From contig NZ_CP017057.1 of the NCBI RefSeq assembly GCF_001719165.1, positions 868,001 through 932,000 on the forward strand: a DNA stretch of 64,000 nt. Direction: 5' to 3'. Under the pieces are notes generated by a model. The model made no database searches. It saw only the letters and a program-made list of their open reading frames with translations, and was not told the origin of the DNA. Positions 1 to 9,458 of this stretch are shown here, piece by piece (the first letter of the stretch is position 1; the number at the start of each line of letters is the position of its first letter). Position numbers and translations under genes: made by a program. The stretch comes from Erythrobacter litoralis. GTDB lineage: Bacteria > Pseudomonadota > Alphaproteobacteria > Sphingomonadales > Sphingomonadaceae.

Positions 1-867
1 CTTGCCGGGCTCGACATCGATTCCCAGACGCTGCTGGCCTCGGTCTTCGCGAGCTATCCGGTGATGCGCACGCGCCGTTCGAGCGCATATCTCGAGGCGG
101 GGTTCGATTTCGTCAATCAGAACGTCGATGCGAACGACATTCGCCTGACCGAGGACCGGGTGCGGATGATCTATGCGCGGGTTTCGGGCGACTGGATCGA
201 TGGCGACAGCATCCGGCGGATCAGCGGCTACACCCCGTTCGAGCCGCGCCTGCGCGTCTATTACGCGGCAGAACTGAGACAGGGTCTTGAGGTCTTTTCC
301 TCAAGCCCGGACTGCCGGCCCAACCTGCTCGCCTGCCTTGTCGGCGGGAATGTCCCGCCGAGCCGGGTCGAAGCCGATCCGACCCCGTTCCTGATCCGCT
401 ATCAGGCCGGCGCCGAATATCGGCCCAACCCGCTTCTCACCTTCTCCCTCGAAGCGCGCGCGCAGGCTACCGACGACCCGCTTCCCGCCTTCGAGGAATT
501 CGCCGGCGGCAGTTTCTCGCTCGGTCGCGGCTACGATCCGGGCGCCATTCTCGGCGACAGCGGCGTCGGGGCCGCTCTGGAATTTCGCTACGGCTCGCTT
601 GCCCCCGAAGGCCCGCAGGCGTTCGCCTGGCAGCCCTATGTCTTCACCGATTTTGCCTATGTCTGGAATGAGGACCCGAGCCGCCGCCCGCTCAATCCCG
701 ATCGGCTCTGGTCGGCCGGCGGCGGGGTCCGGGCTGCGTTCGGTTCGATGATACAGGGGGATTTTCTCGTCGCGGTGCCGCTCGAGCGTCCCGACCTCGC
801 TCCGGAGCGAGGTGACGTGCGCTTCATGTTCTCGCTGACCGCCCGCCTTTTCCCGTGGAGATTTTGA
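1..867 (+). CDS. TpsB/ShlB-family outer-membrane secretion protein, C-terminal part (5' truncated by window)
   Basis: The reading frame is open from base 1, so only the C-terminal ~288 residues are present. The protein looks like the 16-strand barrel of a two-partner-secretion translocator (ShlB/FhaC/HecB family): alternating amphipathic strands, a conserved LGRGYDPG-type segment, a DFAYVWN strand and a terminal aromatic residue after TARLFPWR, as expected for recognition by the BAM complex. The POTRA domains would lie upstream, outside the window. The stop is one base before the start of the TpsA-like gene, so the two form a translocator-substrate operon. Family knowledge: TpsB threads an unfolded beta-helical exoprotein across the outer membrane. 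A general surface-antigen (Omp85-like) barrel is the main alternative, but the neighbour favours TpsB. Confidence 0.8.
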   Translation, partial: LAGLDIDSQTLLASVFASYPVMRTRRSSAYLEAGFDFVNQNVDANDIRLTEDRVRMIYARVSGDWIDGDSIRRISGYTPFEPRLRVYYAAELRQGLEVFSSSPDCRPNLLACLVGGNVPPSRVEADPTPFLIRYQAGAEYRPNPLLTFSLEARAQATDDPLPAFEEFAGGSFSLGRGYDPGAILGDSGVGAALEFRYGSLAPEGPQAFAWQPYVFTDFAYVWNEDPSRRPLNPDRLWSAGGGVRAAFGSMIQGDFLVAVPLERPDLAPERGDVRFMFSLTARLFPWRF

Positions 868-868
868 C

Positions 869-3800
869 ATGGCTTCGATGACGAATAAGCGCGTGCGGCT
901 GATGCTCGGATGCGGTGGGGCGGCGCTGGCGCTGTCGCTCGCGATATCGGCCGAAAAGGCACAGGCGCAGGCATTTCAAGGCAACGAATCCGTCGCCCAG
1001 GGGAACGCATTTCGGACCGTGACGGGCACGAATTCGGAAACGATCACGGTCGACACCCCGACGGCAGTCATCGACTGGCAGCCGATCGACGGGGTCGATT
1101 TCCTGCCCACCGGCGCGGTGGTGACGTTTCAGAACAATGGCAGCGACAGTCCGGGTGCCGATTTCGCGGTCCTCAACCGCATCCTGCCGACCGCCCTCGG
1201 CGGTGTCGTGGTGCTGGACGGAACTGTCGTCTCGCGCATCGTCGATTTCCAGACCGGCTCCGAGGTCGCGGGAGGGACCGTCGCGTTCTATTCGCCGACA
1301 GGCATCCTTGTAGGCGGCAATGCGAGCTTCGATGTCGGCAATCTCATCTTGACCACTCTTGAGCCCGATCTCGCCAGTTTCGACGCTTTCACGACCGCCG
1401 GCGGGACGCTTCAGCTGAACGGGGGCGCTAGCCCGACCGCGCGCATCCAGATCGATGCCGGCGCGCAGATCACCGCCAGTGCTGAAAATTCCTATTTCGC
1501 TGCGATCGCTGCCGACCTGCAGATGCTCGGCACATCCACTGTCAACGGCAGCCAGGCCTATGTTGCGGGCGAAGTGGTCAATCTCACCTTCTCGAACGGC
1601 CTGTTCGATATCGAGGTGCCCATCGGAGCCGCGCTTGGCGGGCAGGTGATGGAGCTGAACGGCAACGTCGGCGGCCCTTCGAGCACGGGGGTGGGCGACA
1701 ACCACCTGATCTATGCCGTCGCAAAGGCTTCGGGCAATCCGATCAGCATGCTGTTCAGCGGCAATCTCGGTTTCGCTCCCGCGGCTACTGCCGGCGTGGT
1801 CAACGGTGAGATCATCCTGTCGGCCAATAACGACGTGTTCGGGCGGACGGTGCAGAACGGGTCGATTTCCGACGGCATAAACGCTGTGTTCGACGAACTG
1901 CCCGATCCTTTCGCATCGCCGATCGCACGGGCCGACATCCTCGTCGAGGATTTCGCCGCGACCAGCAGCCTGCTCGCGATCGGCAGCGATCTTGTCCGGG
2001 TAAGCGCACTGAATTCGGCGAGCTCGGTCGAGGGCAATCTCCTCGTCGTTGGGCGCGAGGGGGCCGAAGTCACCTCGAGCAATGGGCAGGTGTTCGACAT
2101 ATCGGGCGACTTGCTGGCTTCTTCGCGCGCATTCGGCGTGGTCGGATCGAGCCTGCAGGATCCGACGCTCATCAATGCCGCGGGCGGCACGGCCTTGATC
2201 GATGTCTTGAATGGCGGCAACATGACCATTTCGGGCAATGCGCTAGTCACGGCGGACGCCGTGGGGGGTGCCGACGAATCCTCGTTCGAGGCCGGCAGCG
2301 CGACCGGGGGCAGCGCGCAGATCGGCGCCGCGGGCGGCATTATCTCCATTCTCGGCGATACCACGGTCAGCGCCAGGGCGCGCGGAACCACGCGGGTCAG
2401 CCTGATTTCGACCGGCGCGATCTCCACCGGCGGCTTGGCCCAGATCCTCTTGAGCGAGGGTGGATCGCTGACCGCGGACTCGATCGACCTCATCGCCTCG
2501 GCCAATGCCGCAGCAACCATTACAGGGACCAATGGCGGCGATGCCTTTGCCGGCTTGAGCCAGGCGATCATAGAGGGGGGCTCTACGCTCACGCTGGCCG
2601 ATTTCTCCTTCGATGCAACAGCGAGCACGACCGCAGGCGGCGAGACCAGCGCCGGCGAGGCGCTGTTGATGGTGGGCACCAGTGGGGGCGGCGGCCAGGT
2701 GGCAGTCACTGACCGGGTCACCATGGCCGCCGATGCCACCGGCGGCGATCTCAACATAGCCGGGCGGTTCGAGGTCTCGGCCACGAGCGGCCAGGTGAGC
2801 ACGGCCAACCTGATCGGCACGGCGCTGGGCGAAGCGACCGGCGATTTCGCCGAATCGCGCCTCGGCGCGGTGGGCGGCGATATCCTCGTCAGCAACGCAC
2901 TTTCGATCGACGTGTTCGACAGTTTCATCGTGGAGGCGGGGCAGGGCAATCTCATCGGGGGGCCGGACCTCATCGATCCGACGGTCGCGGTCGACATCAC
3001 GTCGCAGGGGACGATCGTTTTCCTCGGAGACAATGACGACGCGATCGATTTCGGCGGCTTGTCGATGACGCTCACGTCGCGTGATATCGCGATCGAGAAC
3101 GGGGCGCGGATCGGCGCAGTGACAATGGATCTCGTCTCGCTCGATGAGACCGCACCCGCGATCCTCGGCGGCGAGGGTACGCCCTCGGGCGAGGTAACGG
3201 GCGAGGGCTACACCCTGATCGCGGAGGAGATCTCGCGGCTCGAAGTGGGCAGTTTCACCTTCACCCAGCCCGTCCTCCCCGGCGCCGGGACGGACGATCC
3301 CGACATCATCCTGCGCGAAGCGACCGCCTTCGGTTCGGCGGATCCCAATGGAGGGGTGTCGGATATCCTCATCCAGACCGGAGATTTCGGCGGCATCATT
3401 CGGGTCGATGGGCTGATCGAACTGGGCAATGCGGCGCCGACCGACACCTTCACGCTCTTGGCGGACAACCGGATCGAAGTCGTGACGCCGGGCGGCATCG
3501 CAATCTCCGATTTCGACGGCTTGCCGACCGGACAGATGCTGCTCGATGCGTCGAACATCTGGGTCGCCGATGCCGACCTCATCACCGCGCTTCAGGCCGA
3601 TCGCAGCTTTGCCGGACGCAATGACGAACTTGCCGTCGCTATTGCCGTAAGCGCCGATCCGCTTGGTTATCTGCGTGCGGGCCGGGTCGATCTCCAGCCC
3701 GGCCAGTCGCTACTGGTCCGCAACACCGGCAGCGAAACCGAACAGGGCGGCATCACGGTCGGCGATGGCGGCTTGTTCATCCGCGCGAACGAGAATTCGG

Positions 3801-4270
3801 AATCGACCCTCGACGTCTTCGCCTATGGCCGCCGCCAGCAGGCGGACGGCAGTTTCGTGACCGGTTCGGATTTCTTCTCCGAGGTCAATTTCAACATCAA
3901 TGTCGGCAACACGGCCTATACCGGGGAGAGCGAGTTAAACGACTGCGTCATCAACACCGCCGAATGCCCGACTGCGGTCACACCGCCGCCCGAGCCTCCG
4001 GTCCAACCGCCCGGGTTCGAGGAAGACATCACCGAAGTGATCGCGGTCCTCAACAACCCGACGACCTTTGAGGAGGTGACCGAGGTCCCGCCCGAGGATC
4101 TGACGCTGACGGAACGGGAGAGCAACGACGAGTTCGGGGTCGATTTTCCGGGCCTGATCGAGGCCCCGCTTCTGTCGGAAGACCCGCTGCTCAACGATCC
4201 GGTGGCGAGCGGCGGCGACAGCTCGGCCTATGGGGCGGGTGGTCCGGAAGGAGGTAGCCATGACGAGTAA
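869..4270 (+). CDS. TpsA-like large beta-helical exoprotein (filamentous haemagglutinin-like)
   Basis: 1133 aa. An N-terminal signal (about residues 10-35, ending near AQAQA) is followed by a domain resembling the TPS secretion domain: a strand containing VLNRI and later GGTVAFYSPTGILVGG. A long Gly/Ala/Ser/Thr-rich body of short strands follows, typical of a right-handed beta-helix. The C-terminal ~100 residues are Pro/Glu/Asp-rich. The mature chain appears cysteine-free except for C1026 and C1033, a C-X6-C pair just before the acidic tail. It starts 1 bp after the TpsB stop, and its own stop overlaps the start of the CHAT gene, so secretion, exoprotein and protease-like genes are translationally linked. 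The role is probably a surface or released adhesin or matrix protein. The substrate or partner is unknown. Confidence 0.75.
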   Translation: MASMTNKRVRLMLGCGGAALALSLAISAEKAQAQAFQGNESVAQGNAFRTVTGTNSETITVDTPTAVIDWQPIDGVDFLPTGAVVTFQNNGSDSPGADFAVLNRILPTALGGVVVLDGTVVSRIVDFQTGSEVAGGTVAFYSPTGILVGGNASFDVGNLILTTLEPDLASFDAFTTAGGTLQLNGGASPTARIQIDAGAQITASAENSYFAAIAADLQMLGTSTVNGSQAYVAGEVVNLTFSNGLFDIEVPIGAALGGQVMELNGNVGGPSSTGVGDNHLIYAVAKASGNPISMLFSGNLGFAPAATAGVVNGEIILSANNDVFGRTVQNGSISDGINAVFDELPDPFASPIARADILVEDFAATSSLLAIGSDLVRVSALNSASSVEGNLLVVGREGAEVTSSNGQVFDISGDLLASSRAFGVVGSSLQDPTLINAAGGTALIDVLNGGNMTISGNALVTADAVGGADESSFEAGSATGGSAQIGAAGGIISILGDTTVSARARGTTRVSLISTGAISTGGLAQILLSEGGSLTADSIDLIASANAAATITGTNGGDAFAGLSQAIIEGGSTLTLADFSFDATASTTAGGETSAGEALLMVGTSGGGGQVAVTDRVTMAADATGGDLNIAGRFEVSATSGQVSTANLIGTALGEATGDFAESRLGAVGGDILVSNALSIDVFDSFIVEAGQGNLIGGPDLIDPTVAVDITSQGTIVFLGDNDDAIDFGGLSMTLTSRDIAIENGARIGAVTMDLVSLDETAPAILGGEGTPSGEVTGEGYTLIAEEISRLEVGSFTFTQPVLPGAGTDDPDIILREATAFGSADPNGGVSDILIQTGDFGGIIRVDGLIELGNAAPTDTFTLLADNRIEVVTPGGIAISDFDGLPTGQMLLDASNIWVADADLITALQADRSFAGRNDELAVAIAVSADPLGYLRAGRVDLQPGQSLLVRNTGSETEQGGITVGDGGLFIRANENSESTLDVFAYGRRQQADGSFVTGSDFFSEVNFNINVGNTAYTGESELNDCVINTAECPTAVTPPPEPPVQPPGFEEDITEVIAVLNNPTTFEEVTEVPPEDLTLTERESNDEFGVDFPGLIEAPLLSEDPLLNDPVASGGDSSAYGAGGPEGGSHDE

Positions 4271-7200
4271 GCGGATGAAAAGGCTCACCTCCCTGATGGT
4301 GGCGGGCGCAGTTGGCGCGGCCGCGATCTGGACCGCTCCCAATGCCGCCCAGACCACGAAGGACACGCCGATCAGTCTGCGCGACACCTTTCAAGTCGGC
4401 AACAACGGATTGTGCGAGGCGCAGATCGTCGAGCCCGAAGCGGGCGCAGGCCTGTTCGACCGGCGCTATTCGATCATATGCCGCGACGCCGCTGCGCCGA
4501 TCGGTACCATGTGGGTGGTCCGGGGAAGCCATGCCGACAAGCCCGAAAGCCGTTTTGGAGTGCCCGGCGCGACTTGTCGCCGGGCCGAGGAAGCGGCCCC
4601 GCTCGAGGGTCTTGCGGGTGCAATCGAACTCGTCTGCGATGCGGCTGACAGTCCGCTGCGCAGCCGGCTGATCGTGGGCGAGATCGGCAATCGCACCTAT
4701 GCCGCAAGCGGTTTCAACGCCTATGCATCGGCGCTGCGGCTTGGGCTTTCCTCGCTCGCGACCGACCGCGTGGCGCAGGGCAGTGTCGACATTCCGCTCA
4801 CCCAGGCGACCGATGCGCTCGCTTTCGCGCGCCAGCAGGCCGAGGCAATTTCGGCCGATCAGGCGCTGCTCGAGGCCTATCGCCGGTCGAACCAGGGCGA
4901 ATTCGCCGAAGCCGCGGAATTCTTCGCCGCGTCGGCGGAGGTCCTGTCCGGCAAGGGCGCCATCGATGCGCGGCTCAACGAAGGTCTGCTGCAATCCAAT
5001 CTCGGCAATTACGCCGAAGCCGAGCGGCTTTTCGGCCTTACCCGGGCGGAGGCGAACAACGATCCGGTACTCTCCCGGTTGCAGCGCAATTACGAAACGA
5101 TTCATGCGCTCAACCAGGGCCGTGCCCAGACTGCGCTCGCGCGGGTGAACGAGCCGCTGGCCAATGAATTCGGCGATCCCGATGCACTGCGCAAGCTCAC
5201 GATCGGCCCGGCCATAGCGAACCGGCTCGAGGCCGAAAGCCAGAGCGCGGGCGGGACCTATTCGGTGACGCTCACTCCGCTCGAACGGGCGCAATTGCTC
5301 GACGGGCAGGCCAATTACCTGCGCGCGACCGCGCTGCGGCTGGTCGGCCGGACAGGCGAGGCGACCCAGTTTCTGCGCGCCGCCGACACCGCGATGGCCG
5401 AGGTGCGCGACGGGCGGGTCGAATCCATAATCTGGCTGCGCGCGCAGGTGCTGGGCGAACTCGCCGAAGTGGCCGAGATCGAGAGTCGCCCGGCAGAGGC
5501 CGAGGGCTTCCACCTTGCAGGTATCGAATTGCTGCAGGGCCGCTATCCCGAAAGCCCGGCGCTGCAGAGCGCGCGCGCCCAGCTTGCCGGGTTCTATGCC
5601 CGTTCGGGCCGGCGCGGCGATGCGCTTGCGCTCTATCGCGGGGTCGTCGAGGACGCAGAAGGCCGCCCGCTGCCCGCGCTGCGCAGCCTGATGACGCCCT
5701 ATTTCAACCTCCTTCTCGGCAGCGAGCAGGGCATTGCGAGCGACGCATCGGCGGCGGCCGACATCTTCGCAGCGAGCCAACTGCTCCAGCGTCCGGGCCT
5801 CGCCCAGACGCAGGCGGTCCTCGCGCGGGAGCTTTCGGTCGGCAGCGACGAGGCGGCGCAATTGTTCCGCAAGACGATCAATATCGGCCGGGCTATCGAA
5901 CGCCTCAGGAGCGGCATCGCCGAAATGGAGCCGGTGGCCGAGATGTCGCGCGAAACCGCCCAGTTGCTGGCCGAGCGGCAGGCCCAGCTCGAACAGCTCC
6001 AGGCCGAACAGGCCCAAGTGCTCGAAAGCCTCGCCCAATATCCCCGTTATCGTGCGGTCACCGGCTCGGCGATCGACCTCGACCAGCTGCGGGGCATCCT
6101 CGAGGCGGGCGAAGTCTATGTGAAGCTCGTCACGCTCGAGGAGCGCAGCTTCGTCATCTACGCGACCAAGGACGATGCGCTCGCCTATGAGGCGGCGATT
6201 GCGCCCGAAGAGCTCGAGGAGGCAGTCGACCGGCTGCGCGAGAGCATCGCCATTGCCGAAGGCGGGCAGGTGCTGACCTTTCCGTTCGACATAGAACGTT
6301 CGCGCAAGCTCTACCTCTCGCTGTTCGAACCCGTCGCCGACCGGCTTTCCGCGCAGCGCCATATCGTGTTCGAGCCCGACGGGGCGATGCTGCGCCTGCC
6401 GATCAACCTGCTGGTGACCGACGATGAAAGCGTGGAGCGCTACAAGGAGCGGCTCGCCGAGAACGGAGACGACTACGACTTCACGGGCACGAAATGGCTC
6501 GGGCGCGGAACGCAGATCAGCACTTCGGTCGCCGCGACCGCGTTCCGTGACGTGCGTGCGGCGGCGCCTTCGGACGGGGCCAAGAGCTATCTCGGGCTCG
6601 GCGAGAACACGCCGATCGGGGAGGGCGCCGGTGCGTCACGCACCCGCGCGGCGCTGGCCGGGGGCGAGGACTGCGTGTGGTCGCCCAATATCTGGGCCAA
6701 TCCGATCGCTGCCGACGAACTTTACACCGCCGCCGAAAGGTTCGGCGCGGGCGCTGCGGTCGTGACGCGCGACGAATTCACCGACAGCAAGATCCGCTCG
6801 CGCGAGGACCTTGCCGATTATCGCATCCTCCATTTTGCGACGCACGGCCTCGTCACCGCCCCGCAGCCCGAATGCCCGCCGCGCCCGGCGCTGCTGACGA
6901 GCTTCGGCGGCGAGGAGGATTCCGATGGCCTGCTCAGCTTCGCCGAGATCTTCGGCCTCAGGATCGATGCCGACCTCGTGATCCTGTCGGCCTGCGACAC
7001 CGCGGGCGGGGCGACGGTAGGGGCGACCCGCGAGGCGGGCGTTACCTCGGGCGGCGATTTCGCGCTCGATGGACTGGTGCGAGCCTTCGTCGGAGCGGGC
7101 GGACGCACCATCCTTGCAAGCCATTGGCCGGTCCCTGACGATTACGATGCGACCAAACGGCTGATCTCGGGCCTGTTCGAAACCGACGGGGCCAGCACTG

Positions 7201-7316
7201 CCGGGGCGCTGCGGACCTCGCAGCTCGAACTGATGGATAGCGCAGAGACCTCGCACCCGTTCTACTGGGCGGCTTTCGCGGTCGTCGGCGACGGCACGAT
7301 ACCGGTGCGGCGCTGA
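4260..7316 (+). CDS. Exported TPR-CHAT domain protein (caspase-like clan CD peptidase candidate)
   Basis: 1018 aa from the ATG at 4260, chosen because GGAGGT lies just upstream and the start overlaps the TpsA stop by 11 bp. An earlier in-frame start at 4230 is unlikely. Residues 1-30 form a signal peptide (basic start, hydrophobic core, ending near PNAAQ), so it should act in the periplasm. The middle carries TPR-like helical repeats (roughly 200-560) and a Gln/Glu-rich coiled stretch near 560-600. The C-terminal CHAT domain has the expected dyad: His in HFATHG (H862) and Cys in ILSACDTAGG (C912). CHAT proteins are caspase-related peptidases or scaffolds. Position beside TpsB/TpsA suggests processing or release of the exoprotein, but that is inference. 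Confidence 0.82.
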   Translation: MTSKRMKRLTSLMVAGAVGAAAIWTAPNAAQTTKDTPISLRDTFQVGNNGLCEAQIVEPEAGAGLFDRRYSIICRDAAAPIGTMWVVRGSHADKPESRFGVPGATCRRAEEAAPLEGLAGAIELVCDAADSPLRSRLIVGEIGNRTYAASGFNAYASALRLGLSSLATDRVAQGSVDIPLTQATDALAFARQQAEAISADQALLEAYRRSNQGEFAEAAEFFAASAEVLSGKGAIDARLNEGLLQSNLGNYAEAERLFGLTRAEANNDPVLSRLQRNYETIHALNQGRAQTALARVNEPLANEFGDPDALRKLTIGPAIANRLEAESQSAGGTYSVTLTPLERAQLLDGQANYLRATALRLVGRTGEATQFLRAADTAMAEVRDGRVESIIWLRAQVLGELAEVAEIESRPAEAEGFHLAGIELLQGRYPESPALQSARAQLAGFYARSGRRGDALALYRGVVEDAEGRPLPALRSLMTPYFNLLLGSEQGIASDASAAADIFAASQLLQRPGLAQTQAVLARELSVGSDEAAQLFRKTINIGRAIERLRSGIAEMEPVAEMSRETAQLLAERQAQLEQLQAEQAQVLESLAQYPRYRAVTGSAIDLDQLRGILEAGEVYVKLVTLEERSFVIYATKDDALAYEAAIAPEELEEAVDRLRESIAIAEGGQVLTFPFDIERSRKLYLSLFEPVADRLSAQRHIVFEPDGAMLRLPINLLVTDDESVERYKERLAENGDDYDFTGTKWLGRGTQISTSVAATAFRDVRAAAPSDGAKSYLGLGENTPIGEGAGASRTRAALAGGEDCVWSPNIWANPIAADELYTAAERFGAGAAVVTRDEFTDSKIRSREDLADYRILHFATHGLVTAPQPECPPRPALLTSFGGEEDSDGLLSFAEIFGLRIDADLVILSACDTAGGATVGATREAGVTSGGDFALDGLVRAFVGAGGRTILASHWPVPDDYDATKRLISGLFETDGASTAGALRTSQLELMDSAETSHPFYWAAFAVVGDGTIPVRR

Positions 7317-7352
7317 CCGCACGGCGCGGCCGGTCGGGGGCAGGGATGGGCA

Positions 7353-9458
7353 ATGGCCGATAGCGGCGATAGCAGGGGCAGCGGCACGACCAGCGCCAGG
7401 CGCGGCAACCTGCTGACGCGCGGCTGGCGCTCCATCCGTGAGGCGGGAACGCTCCAGCTGGCGGGCACTTTCGTCATGCTCCTGCTCGCGCTGACGATCG
7501 CGCGGTTCAGCTGGACGCTGCCCTTTACCGATGTCGCGACCCCGCTCACCAATGCGGCCGAGCGCGCCTTCTACGATTTGCGCAATTACTACGCTGCCGA
7601 CCTGGTCGAACAGGACGACCGCATCCTGATGGTGGTCTACAACGACCAGACGCTGATCAACGCCCAGAAGCGCTCGCCGCTCGATCGCGGCATGCTGGCC
7701 GAGGCGCTGCGCAATCTCGACGAACTCGAGCCCAAGGCGATCGGGATCGATATCCTGTTCGACCAGCCCCAGGCCGAAGATGACGAGCTGATCGAAACGC
7801 TCAGGAACATGAAGACCCCGGTCGCGGTCGGCTATGCCAATGTCGCCACCAACGAGGACGACATCGTCTACGAGCAACAGGTCTTCCTCGATGAATTCAT
7901 GAGCCGCCTCGAAGGCAGCAATGCGCGTCCAGCCAGCATCCGGCTCGACAATTCCTTCGGCGCGACGCGGGTCTGGCCGAGCATCGAGCCCGACCTGCCG
8001 CCGCTGCTGGGCCGCGCGATGCTGCGCGATGCCGGAGTCGATCTGGGGCGGTTCGAAACCTATCGCGGGGCGATCGAATATCGCCGCTCCAAGTTCGAGC
8101 AGCAGGCGGGCCTCGACGAGGCGGAGGTGTCCGAAGACCTGTTCGAATCCGCTGCGATAGACCTGTTCGTCGATCTCGACCCCTCGATCCTGCCTTTCCT
8201 GAAAGAGCAATATGGCGGTCGTTATGTCCTGATCGGGGGCGATATCGTCGACTACGACCGGGTCGAGACTACGTTCAGTTCGATCGACGGAAACGTGCCT
8301 CCGGGTCTTGCGGTCCATGCCGAGATCATCGCCCAGATGCTTGACGGCAAGGCGATGAACCCGGTGCCGAACTGGGCGAAATGGGCGATCGCGGTGCTGG
8401 TCGTGGCGATCGCCGCGCTTGTCGCGCTGCTCGAATGGCCGACCCGCAAGCGGGCTCCGCTTCTGGCGCTCATCTTCGCCATCCTGATCGGTATCCCGCC
8501 TTTGCTCGAAGTGCGAGATGTCGACACCTACGGCCTGCCGGCGGTCGGCTGGCTGCTTGGCTGGGTGCTCGCCTTCACCGCGGTCACCACGACGGCCCGC
8601 GCGGCAGGGGCGAAACAGCGCAGCTTCGCGCAGGGGGCGCTTGGCAAGTATATCCCGCGCGACATCGCGCAGGCGATCATCGACCGGCCCGAACTGCTCT
8701 CGCTCGGCGGCGAGAAGCGCGCGATCTACGTGCTGTTCTCCGATCTCGAGGGCTTCACCAAGATGAGCCACGCGATCCCGCCGGAAATGGTCGCGAAGCT
8801 GCTCAACCGCTATCTCGAGATGCTGAGCAAGGTGGTGCTCGATCATGGCGGGGTGATCGACAAGTTCGTCGGCGACGCGGTGGTCGCCTTCTGGGGCGCG
8901 CCGATCGCGCGGGCCGACGATGCCGAACGGGCCGCAAGGGCCGGCTATGCGATCTGGCAGGCGGGCGAGGAATTCCGCCGCGAGGTCGCGGAAATGGACC
9001 CCTCGCTCCCGCCGATCGGAAAGACTCGCGTCGGGCTCCATTATGGCGAGGCCGTCATCGGCAATTTCGGCGGCGACACGCGCATCCAGTACACCGCGCT
9101 CGGAGACAGCATGAACACCGCCGCGCGTCTGGAGGCTGCGAACAAGCCGCTCCAGTCGAGCGTCATGGCGAGCCGCGAATTTGCCGAACAGAGCGGGCTC
9201 GACTGGTGGCGCGCGATGGGCCGGGTGCAGCTGCGCGGCCGGGCGAAGCCGGTCGACATCTACGAGCCCGCGCCCGATTTCCCGCCCGAGGACCGCGCAC
9301 GGCTGGAGGAAGCGTCGCGGATCGCGGCCGAGGACGCGGCGCAGGCAGCCGCGCTGGTGGCCGACGTCCTCGCTAGGCATTCGGACGACACCGCGCTACA
9401 AAACCTCCAGCACAGAATGAAGAACCTCGATGAAGGGGGAGCCTATGTTCTCGGATAA
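7353..9458 (+). CDS. CHASE2-sensor class III adenylate/guanylate cyclase
   Basis: 701 aa. One membrane helix (about 33-52) leads to a large extracytoplasmic CHASE2 domain (about 55-325, with the FYDLRN and GIDILFDQP blocks typical of CHASE2). Three more helices (about 338-420) follow, then a cytoplasmic class III cyclase domain (about 430-640). The two metal-binding aspartates are visible: D464 in FSDLEGFT and D508 in FVGDAVVAFWGAP, 44 residues apart as in the family. The transition-state Asn/Arg pair lies in GDSMNTAARLE. It should therefore make cAMP (or cGMP) in response to an external or periplasmic cue. It is downstream of the CHAT gene in the same direction and its stop overlaps the next gene. 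A cyclic-nucleotide-binding oxidoreductase and a CpdA-like phosphodiesterase lie 12-18 kb further on. Confidence 0.9.
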   Translation: MADSGDSRGSGTTSARRGNLLTRGWRSIREAGTLQLAGTFVMLLLALTIARFSWTLPFTDVATPLTNAAERAFYDLRNYYAADLVEQDDRILMVVYNDQTLINAQKRSPLDRGMLAEALRNLDELEPKAIGIDILFDQPQAEDDELIETLRNMKTPVAVGYANVATNEDDIVYEQQVFLDEFMSRLEGSNARPASIRLDNSFGATRVWPSIEPDLPPLLGRAMLRDAGVDLGRFETYRGAIEYRRSKFEQQAGLDEAEVSEDLFESAAIDLFVDLDPSILPFLKEQYGGRYVLIGGDIVDYDRVETTFSSIDGNVPPGLAVHAEIIAQMLDGKAMNPVPNWAKWAIAVLVVAIAALVALLEWPTRKRAPLLALIFAILIGIPPLLEVRDVDTYGLPAVGWLLGWVLAFTAVTTTARAAGAKQRSFAQGALGKYIPRDIAQAIIDRPELLSLGGEKRAIYVLFSDLEGFTKMSHAIPPEMVAKLLNRYLEMLSKVVLDHGGVIDKFVGDAVVAFWGAPIARADDAERAARAGYAIWQAGEEFRREVAEMDPSLPPIGKTRVGLHYGEAVIGNFGGDTRIQYTALGDSMNTAARLEAANKPLQSSVMASREFAEQSGLDWWRAMGRVQLRGRAKPVDIYEPAPDFPPEDRARLEEASRIAAEDAAQAAALVADVLARHSDDTALQNLQHRMKNLDEGGAYVLG

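Noticed and set aside
4191-6362. 723-codon minus-strand frame
   Set aside because: Antisense to the TPR part of the CHAT protein; no domain, no start context.
6636-9380. 914-codon open frame on the minus strand
   Set aside because: It is antisense to the CHAT and cyclase genes, has Arg/Asp/His-rich shadow composition and no recognisable domain.
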